Positions 59,805 through 64,000 of a stretch of DNA of 64,000 bases are shown here, in pieces (positions within the stretch are counted from its first letter, which is position 1; every line of letters starts with the position of its first letter). The translations under genes and the position numbers were made by a program. Below the pieces are notes generated by a model. The model was given only the letters and a program-made list of their open reading frames with translations, had not been told where the DNA came from and did no database searches. The stretch covers positions 62,001-126,000 of the forward strand of contig JBCBDX010000008.1 of the NCBI GenBank assembly GCA_038529265.1. Reading direction: 5' to 3'. The stretch comes from JBCBDX01 sp038529265. GTDB lineage: Bacteria; Pseudomonadota; Alphaproteobacteria; Rhizobiales; Rhizobiaceae.

Positions 59805-60977
59805 CTAGCTCGGGCGTTGGCTGGGTATTGGGGCTGTTCGCCCATCCCGCAGTCTGAACTGCTCCATATCCAGCACATCACTGGCTGGTTCCAGCACTGG
59901 CCGCGGTAGTGGAACGGGATAAGCGCTGATCACAGCACGGTCGAGGACGATGGCTGAAGCACTGGCTCCGATCGCGCCGCCAAGGCCGGTGCTTATCGCT
60001 TCTGGCGCTCGTGCAAGCGGCCTTATCAGTTCGGTCTCAAAGTCAATGAAACCCTCAATCTGCCGCCCATCCCAACGCGCTGCCCGCGCTTCTTCTGTGC
60101 ACACCTGGGGTCGCAGGTTTGCTGTCGTAGTAGAAGCATTCTCCGGTCTTGGCAGTGTTCGGATGTTAGCGGTTGATACGGTCGGATCAGCAGTAAAACC
60201 GGTTTCTAACAAAACAGCGCTTTTTTCAGCGCGCGCCTTTTGGCTCTCTTCTCCAAGAACGATTGCAATCATGGTTTGTCCATCACGCGTCGCGCTGGCG
60301 GCAATGTTAAACCCGGAGGCGCAAACGAACCCCGTTTTCATGCCGTCTGCGCCTGCATAACGCCCGAGCAGCAGATTATAGCTGGTTGTAACTGTTTCGC
60401 CGGCTCTTATCGCTTCGGCCTCAAACAGACTGTCATATTGTGGAAAACGCTGCCGGATTGCTTGAGCCAAAATCGCCAAGTCTCTGGCAGTGGAATATTG
60501 ATCCGGATGATCCAAACCATGGGCGTTGGCAAAACGCGTGTCGGTCATGCCAAGAGATCGCGCAGTCTCATTCATCCGTGTGACAAACGCATCAGGTGTT
60601 CCGGAAACTGCTTGGCCAAGCGCAACGGCGACGTCATTTGCCGATTTGATGATTAGCATCTCAAGCGCATTCTCAACGGTCATTACTGATCCGACCGCAT
60701 AGCCCATTTTACTAGGTGGGGCGCTTGCGGCTACGACTGACATACGTACTGGTGCGCTGGGTGTTAAGGCACCTGCCTCAATTGCTTCGAAAGTGACATA
60801 GGCTGTCATCAGTTTGGTCAGAGACGCCGGGCTCCATCGGTCGAAAGCTTGCTCATGATGCAGGACACGGCCGCTTGCGGCATCAATCAAAACGGCTGGT
60901 GCACTGTTGGCTTCTAGCGACACCAAGCATATGCCTGAAATCGCCATAAGCTTAATGTGAGTGCCGATATTCCTCAT
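59805..60977 (-). CDS. D-alanyl-D-alanine carboxypeptidase (S11 family)
   Basis: 390 residues. A signal peptide ends near 'LEANSA-PA' (residue about 27). The penicillin-binding motifs are SxxK in 'WSPASLTKLMTAYVTFEAI' (split here: SLTK near residue 53), SxN in 'IIKSANDVAVAL' near 113, and KTG in 'ADGMKTGFV' near 216. The C-terminal 140 residues are a less conserved domain. It trims pentapeptide side chains in the periplasm (DacA/DacC-like). Divergent from the M20 amidohydrolase. Confidence 0.92.
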   Translation of the reverse strand: MRNIGTHIKLMAISGICLVSLEANSAPAVLIDAASGRVLHHEQAFDRWSPASLTKLMTAYVTFEAIEAGALTPSAPVRMSVVAASAPPSKMGYAVGSVMTVENALEMLIIKSANDVAVALGQAVSGTPDAFVTRMNETARSLGMTDTRFANAHGLDHPDQYSTARDLAILAQAIRQRFPQYDSLFEAEAIRAGETVTTSYNLLLGRYAGADGMKTGFVCASGFNIAASATRDGQTMIAIVLGEESQKARAEKSAVLLETGFTADPTVSTANIRTLPRPENASTTTANLRPQVCTEEARAARWDGRQIEGFIDFETELIRPLARAPEAISTGLGGAIGASASAIVLDRAVISAYPVPLPRPVLEPASDVLDMEQFRLRDGRTAPIPSQRPS

Positions 60978-61081
60978 GATTGCTGTCTAGACCACCAACA
61001 TGTCGATAACAAGAAACTGTAGAACGTAAGCCTTGTCTCCTGCTGTTTTGCTCTCCATCTTGCCAGCAACAGGAGTTATCA

Positions 61082-62245
61082 ATGCCGATTTTGAACCGCG
61101 CAGCTGAACTACAAGATGAAGTTAAAGGCTGGCGTCGCCATTTGCACCAGCATCCAGAGCTCATGTTTGATGTTCATGAGACGGCCCGTTTTGTCGAAGA
61201 GAAACTGCGCGCTTTCGGTGTTGATGAGATCGTCACTGGAATGGGGCGCACTGGCGTTGTTGGTGTCATCAAGGGTCAGCGTGGCTCGGGTGAAACCTTG
61301 GGGTTGCGCGCAGATATGGATGCGCTACCGATCAAAGAAGCAACTGGCGTTGACCATGCCTCTAAAGTCAGTGGCAAGATGCATGCCTGTGGGCATGATG
61401 GACACACTGCCATGCTTCTGGGCGCAGCAAAGTATCTGGCGGAGACGCGCAATTTTCCGGGTACTGTTGTGGTGATCTTCCAGCCCGCCGAAGAGGGTGG
61501 TGGCGGCGGTCGCGAAATGGTTCAGGACGGGTTGATGGATCGCTTCGGAATCGACCGCGTTTACGGCATGCACAACATGCCCCAAATTCCGGTCGGCGAG
61601 TTTACGATCCGCAGCGGTGCCTTCTTTGCAGCAACTGATCAGTTCATGATTACCGTACGTGGAAAGGGTGGGCATGCAGCCATGCCTCATCAGAGCGTTG
61701 ACCCTATCGTTATTGGTGCGCAAATCGTCCAAGGCCTTCAAACGATTGCGGCGCGCACGGTCGACCCTATTGGGTCGGTCGTTGTGTCAGTGACCAAGTT
61801 CAACGCAGGTGAGGCGTTCAACGTTATTCCCGAGGCGGCAAAAATCGCGGGAACCATTCGGACGCTGGATGCGGATGTTCGCATTCTCGCGGAAGAGAAA
61901 CTGAAGGCGATCTCCAAGAGCATTGCTGAAGCATTTGGTGCGTCGGTCGACGTTCAGTTTTGGCGGGGATATCCAGTGACCGTCAATGATGCGAATGAAA
62001 CGCAAACAGCTATTGAAAATGCCGTTTCGGTCGTTGGTGCTGATAGTGTGGGTCGCGATATTGACCCATTTATGGGCGGCGAGGATTTTGCCTATATGCT
62101 GGAAAAACGTCCAGGCTCAATGATCTTGATTGGCAATGGCGATAGTGCAGGGCTCCACCATCCGGCCTATGATTTTAATGATGAAATCATTCCGTATGGA
62201 ATCAGCTATTGGGCCAGCATTGCGGAAAATAATCGTGCCACTTGA
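61082..62245 (+). CDS. M20-family amidohydrolase (hippurate hydrolase-like)
   Basis: 387 residues. Metal-binding and catalytic blocks: 'RADMDALPIKEATG', 'KMHACGHDGHTAMLLGAAKY' with the CGHDxH motif near residue 103, 'FQPAEEGGGGGREMV' with the catalytic Glu, 'VYGMHNMPQIPVGEF' and 'FMGGEDFAYML'. The HipO/AbgB/IAA-hydrolase branch hydrolyses N-acyl amino acids; the precise substrate is open. Upstream ACAGGAG at 6-7 nt supports ATG 61082. Overlaps the GNAT gene by 11 bp. Confidence 0.91.
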   Translation: MPILNRAAELQDEVKGWRRHLHQHPELMFDVHETARFVEEKLRAFGVDEIVTGMGRTGVVGVIKGQRGSGETLGLRADMDALPIKEATGVDHASKVSGKMHACGHDGHTAMLLGAAKYLAETRNFPGTVVVIFQPAEEGGGGGREMVQDGLMDRFGIDRVYGMHNMPQIPVGEFTIRSGAFFAATDQFMITVRGKGGHAAMPHQSVDPIVIGAQIVQGLQTIAARTVDPIGSVVVSVTKFNAGEAFNVIPEAAKIAGTIRTLDADVRILAEEKLKAISKSIAEAFGASVDVQFWRGYPVTVNDANETQTAIENAVSVVGADSVGRDIDPFMGGEDFAYMLEKRPGSMILIGNGDSAGLHHPAYDFNDEIIPYGISYWASIAENNRAT

Positions 62246-62759
62246 TGCTCATTTGCGATCAATTCAATACAGCGATGTAGCTTCACTTGACCAGCTTTAT
62301 CCAGCCGCTTTTCCAGAAGAGGATTTACTCCCACTGGTGCGTGAACTGACTTTTTTCCCGGAGTTGGTCACAAGCTGGGTTGTTGAAATTAACGATAAAA
62401 TTATCGGGCATATTGCCTTTACACAATGCTCGATCGGCACTCAGGGTGAATTCTCCTTGCTTGGGCCGTTGGCTGTGGATACTGTGTTTCAGAAAAAAGG
62501 CTTGGGTAAGAAGCTAATCGAATTTGGTGTCGCTAACTTGCGCGCGCGCGGTGTCGCTGCCGTTTTTGTACTTGGTGATCCCAATTACTATTGCCGCAGT
62601 GGGTTCGCCGCAGAAAGATTGGTACTACCGCCCTTTTTGCTACCTGATGAATGGGATGGTGCCTGGCAATCCTTGAAGCTTGATGCAGTAGCTAAACAGG
62701 TTTCGGGAAAATTGACGGTTCCACCCGTTTGGAGCAAGAAGGAGCTTTGTTCCGGTTAA
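62235..62759 (+). CDS. GNAT-family N-acetyltransferase
   Basis: About 174 residues. The acetyl-CoA-binding motif is in 'LAVDTVFQKKGLGKKLIEFG' (Q/RxxGxG/A type) near residue 85, followed by 'AVFVLGDPNYYCRSGF', typical of the YhbS-like group. Start chosen at GTG 62235, with GCGGAAA about 7 nt upstream and an 11-bp overlap with the amidohydrolase; the longer frame from 62130 runs inside that gene. Target unknown. Its stop shares TTAA with the convergent ArsR-type gene. Confidence 0.87.
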   Translation: MPLDAHLRSIQYSDVASLDQLYPAAFPEEDLLPLVRELTFFPELVTSWVVEINDKIIGHIAFTQCSIGTQGEFSLLGPLAVDTVFQKKGLGKKLIEFGVANLRARGVAAVFVLGDPNYYCRSGFAAERLVLPPFLLPDEWDGAWQSLKLDAVAKQVSGKLTVPPVWSKKELCSG

Positions 62760-63070
62760 TTGGCCGTTTCAATGCCATCGGGACAATAAAGCTCTTTCAG
62801 CACCGTGAGTACCGCAGTTACCTCGTTTCCCTTTAGCGAGTAAAAAATTGTCTGAGCCTCCCGCCGGGTTGCGACCAGCCCTGCTTCACGCAGCTTTTTC
62901 AAGTGATGTGACATTGTTGGTTGTGCCAAGTGGGCGAATTTAGCAAGCGGAACAACACTCCATTCATTTTCTGCCAACGCGCAAAGAATACGCAGCCGAA
63001 CGGGGTTGGAAAGCATTTCCATTAACTTCGCCGCCTCGGTGATTTTTGGCGCAAGCTGATCCGCCATCAT
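62756..63070 (-). CDS. ArsR-family regulator, BigR/SqrR-like persulfide sensor
   Basis: About 104 residues. A winged helix with 'LMEMLSNPVRLRILCALAE' and recognition helix 'LAQPTMSHHLKKLREAGLV'. Cysteines in 'RILCALA' and 'KELYCPDG' fall where BigR and SqrR carry the two cysteines that form a tetrasulfide link with persulfide. It is divergent from a YeeE/YedE sulfur transporter, as in BigR operons, so sensing of sulfide/persulfide is likely. ATG 63070 is chosen; 63067 and 63100 are possible, the last placing the inverted repeat inside the gene. Confidence 0.82.
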   Translation of the reverse strand: MMADQLAPKITEAAKLMEMLSNPVRLRILCALAENEWSVVPLAKFAHLAQPTMSHHLKKLREAGLVATRREAQTIFYSLKGNEVTAVLTVLKELYCPDGIETAN

Positions 63071-63112
63071 AGATGTATATTTAACATCTTGTATATTCAT
63101 AGGCTTCAATAT
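63071..63112. promoter_or_regulatory. Candidate operator of the BigR/SqrR-like regulator
   Basis: Two inverted repeats lie in the short divergent gap: AGATGT-N7-ACATCT (63071-63089) and ATATT-N10-AATAT (63093-63112). The gap is AT-rich and would hold promoters for both genes, so the regulator probably represses both directions (inferred). Confidence 0.5.
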
Positions 63113-63145
63113 ATCTTGTGCCAGTTCGAAAAGCAAGTTGTTGAA

Positions 63146-63589
63146 ATGGGATCTATGACCACAGAGTTTACACCCTATGCATCGTTGGCAGGTGGCATCT
63201 TGATCGGATTGTCAGCTGTTATTTTAATGCTTGTGCGGGGCCGCATTGCTGGCATGACCGGCATTTTCGCCGGCATTCTTCCGGGCGCAGGTAATCAAGA
63301 GACTGGATGGCGCTTTGTGTTCCTCGCAGGCGCGATGGCCGCGCCGGTGCTATTTTTATTCGTTGGAGGGAGCGTACCTTTCGCAGTTCCCGTTTCCACA
63401 ACGATGATGATTGTTGGCGGATTTATCGTCGGACTGGGCGTTACTTTTGGCGCAGGGTGCACCAGCGGTCATGGTGTCTGCGGTATCGCTCGTTTCTCAC
63501 CGCGATCCATCGTTGCCACAGGCGTTTTCATGTTTGCCACTTATGTGACGGTCTATCTCGTCCGACACGTTTTGGGATTGGGAGCGTAG
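63146..63589 (+). CDS. YeeE/YedE-family sulfur transporter, first half
   Basis: About 147 residues with four membrane helices. 'GILIGLSAVILMLVRGRIAG' and 'GLGVTFGAGCTSGHGVCGI' are the YeeE/YedE signature; the cysteines in 'GCTSGHGVC' bind thiosulfate in full-length YeeE. It corresponds to the N-terminal half of the two-domain transporters, the PmpA-like subunit seen in BigR operons. Start at ATG 63146 or 63155 is unsettled. The second half is encoded 4 bp downstream. Confidence 0.88.
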   Translation: MGSMTTEFTPYASLAGGILIGLSAVILMLVRGRIAGMTGIFAGILPGAGNQETGWRFVFLAGAMAAPVLFLFVGGSVPFAVPVSTTMMIVGGFIVGLGVTFGAGCTSGHGVCGIARFSPRSIVATGVFMFATYVTVYLVRHVLGLGA

Positions 63590-63593
63590 TGCG

Positions 63594-64000
63594 ATGAAGC
63601 ATCTTCTGACGCTATTGGCAGGCGCATTATTTGGTATCGGAATCGCCATATCGGGCATGGCCAATCCAGCAAAAGTCGTGAACTTTTTTGATATAGCGGG
63701 CAGTTGGGATCCAAGCCTGATCTTTGTGATGGGTGGTGCTTTGCTGACCACAATCATTGGCTATCGAATTGTCTTTGGAATACAGGCTGCGCCGCTATTT
63801 GAACCAAAGTTTTATTTGCCGGCTCGTCGTGACATTGATCCACAACTCGTCGGTGGGTCCGCTCTATTCGGTGTCGGTTGGGGTATCAGCGGCTTTTGTT
63901 CTGGTGGTGCTCTACCTGCTCTGGGTCTCGGGCATTGGGAAGTGCCAGTTTTTGTTGCGTCAATGTCTGTCGGCATCATCATTGCACGTACAATTTTACA
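63594..64000 (+). CDS. YeeE/YedE-family (DUF6691) sulfur transporter, second half, cut by window edge
   Basis: The first 135 residues are in the window; the end is outside. Hydrophobic helices and 'LFGIGIAISGMANPAKVVNF' at the start, then 'LFGVGWGISGFCSGGALPAL' with the cysteine block of the family, mark the C-terminal-half (PmpB-like) partner. GGAG lies about 11 nt before ATG 63594. Together the two proteins probably import a sulfur compound such as thiosulfate under control of the divergent regulator. Further genes of the operon may lie beyond 64000. Confidence 0.85.
   Translation, partial: MKHLLTLLAGALFGIGIAISGMANPAKVVNFFDIAGSWDPSLIFVMGGALLTTIIGYRIVFGIQAAPLFEPKFYLPARRDIDPQLVGGSALFGVGWGISGFCSGGALPALGLGHWEVPVFVASMSVGIIIARTIL

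Noticed and set aside
1..64000. tRNA, rRNA, insertion sequences, prophage and CRISPR arrays
   Set aside because: Looked for T-loop-like GGTTCGANTCC words, rRNA-like blocks, transposase-like proteins and spaced repeats on both strands; none was convincing. A covariance-model scan would be needed to exclude a small RNA.

Overview
This 64 kb window is ordinary chromosomal DNA of an alphaproteobacterium, most likely a member of the Hyphomicrobiales (Rhizobiales). This placement rests on remembered gene order and family types, because no search was possible. Supporting marks are the phaR/phaA-phaB cluster, the 1.6-kilo-residue NAD-glutamate dehydrogenase, an RpoH2-type sigma factor next to CarD and FdxA, CpdR beside a TIGR02302 protein, the order L28-cobT-cobS-J-protein-BolA, and chorismate mutase-hisC-tyrC. 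Base composition is moderate, which would suit a marine relative. I saw no insertion sequence, prophage, CRISPR array, tRNA or rRNA.

Layout. 0-8.5 kb: a UMF1-type exporter (cut by the window edge), NAD-GDH, pyridoxal kinase, small membrane or secreted proteins, and a GlcG/HbpS-like protein. 8-11 kb: polyhydroxybutyrate module with phaR divergent from phaAB and a candidate PhaR operator between them. 11-14 kb: an EEP-family hydrolase, an ABC-F ATPase and a glycine-zipper lipoprotein. 14-18.4 kb: thiamine module, with thiamine diphosphokinase divergent from a TPP riboswitch followed by thiBPQ. 18.5-25.7 kb: an M48 metalloprotease lipoprotein, then rpoH, carD, fdxA, an S4 protein and a SUV3-like helicase on the minus strand. 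25.7-26.3 kb: the only long gene-free stretch. It carries two diverged copies of an 11-bp-phased GANTC repeat block flanking a 75% AT segment. 26.3-36 kb: an ArsR-SRPBCC fusion, MAPEG, TlpA, argH, a protein of unknown function, a small lipoprotein, lysA, TIGR02302, cpdR, hpt and an N-terminally reduced protein. 36-41 kb: ftsEX, YdcF, PlsC, a ChaC-like enzyme and DUF2125. 41-46.7 kb: tyrosine/histidine genes (chorismate mutase, hisC, tyrC), a methyltransferase, a DUF985 cupin, a DMT exporter and DUF3108. 47-52.6 kb: L28, the queuosine-precursor transporter yhhQ behind a candidate preQ1 riboswitch, a phytase-like esterase, cobT, cobS and a J-domain protein. 52.7-60 kb: BolA, a CNNM/CorC protein, aroB, aroK, xerD, accA, an L,D-transpeptidase and TusA. 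60-64 kb: a D,D-carboxypeptidase, an M20 amidohydrolase, a GNAT, and a BigR/SqrR-like persulfide regulator divergent from a split YeeE/YedE sulfur transporter that runs off the window.

What stands out: (i) the yhhQ leader, whose predicted pseudoknot would cover both the Shine-Dalgarno and the AUG; (ii) the GANTC repeat region; (iii) all twelve convergent gene junctions lie between a 19-bp overlap and a 15-bp gap, and four of them share exactly four bases of stop codon; (iv) tlpA and argH diverge from one shared CATG; (v) a zinc-ribbon-family remnant whose best apparent start is an AUU codon.
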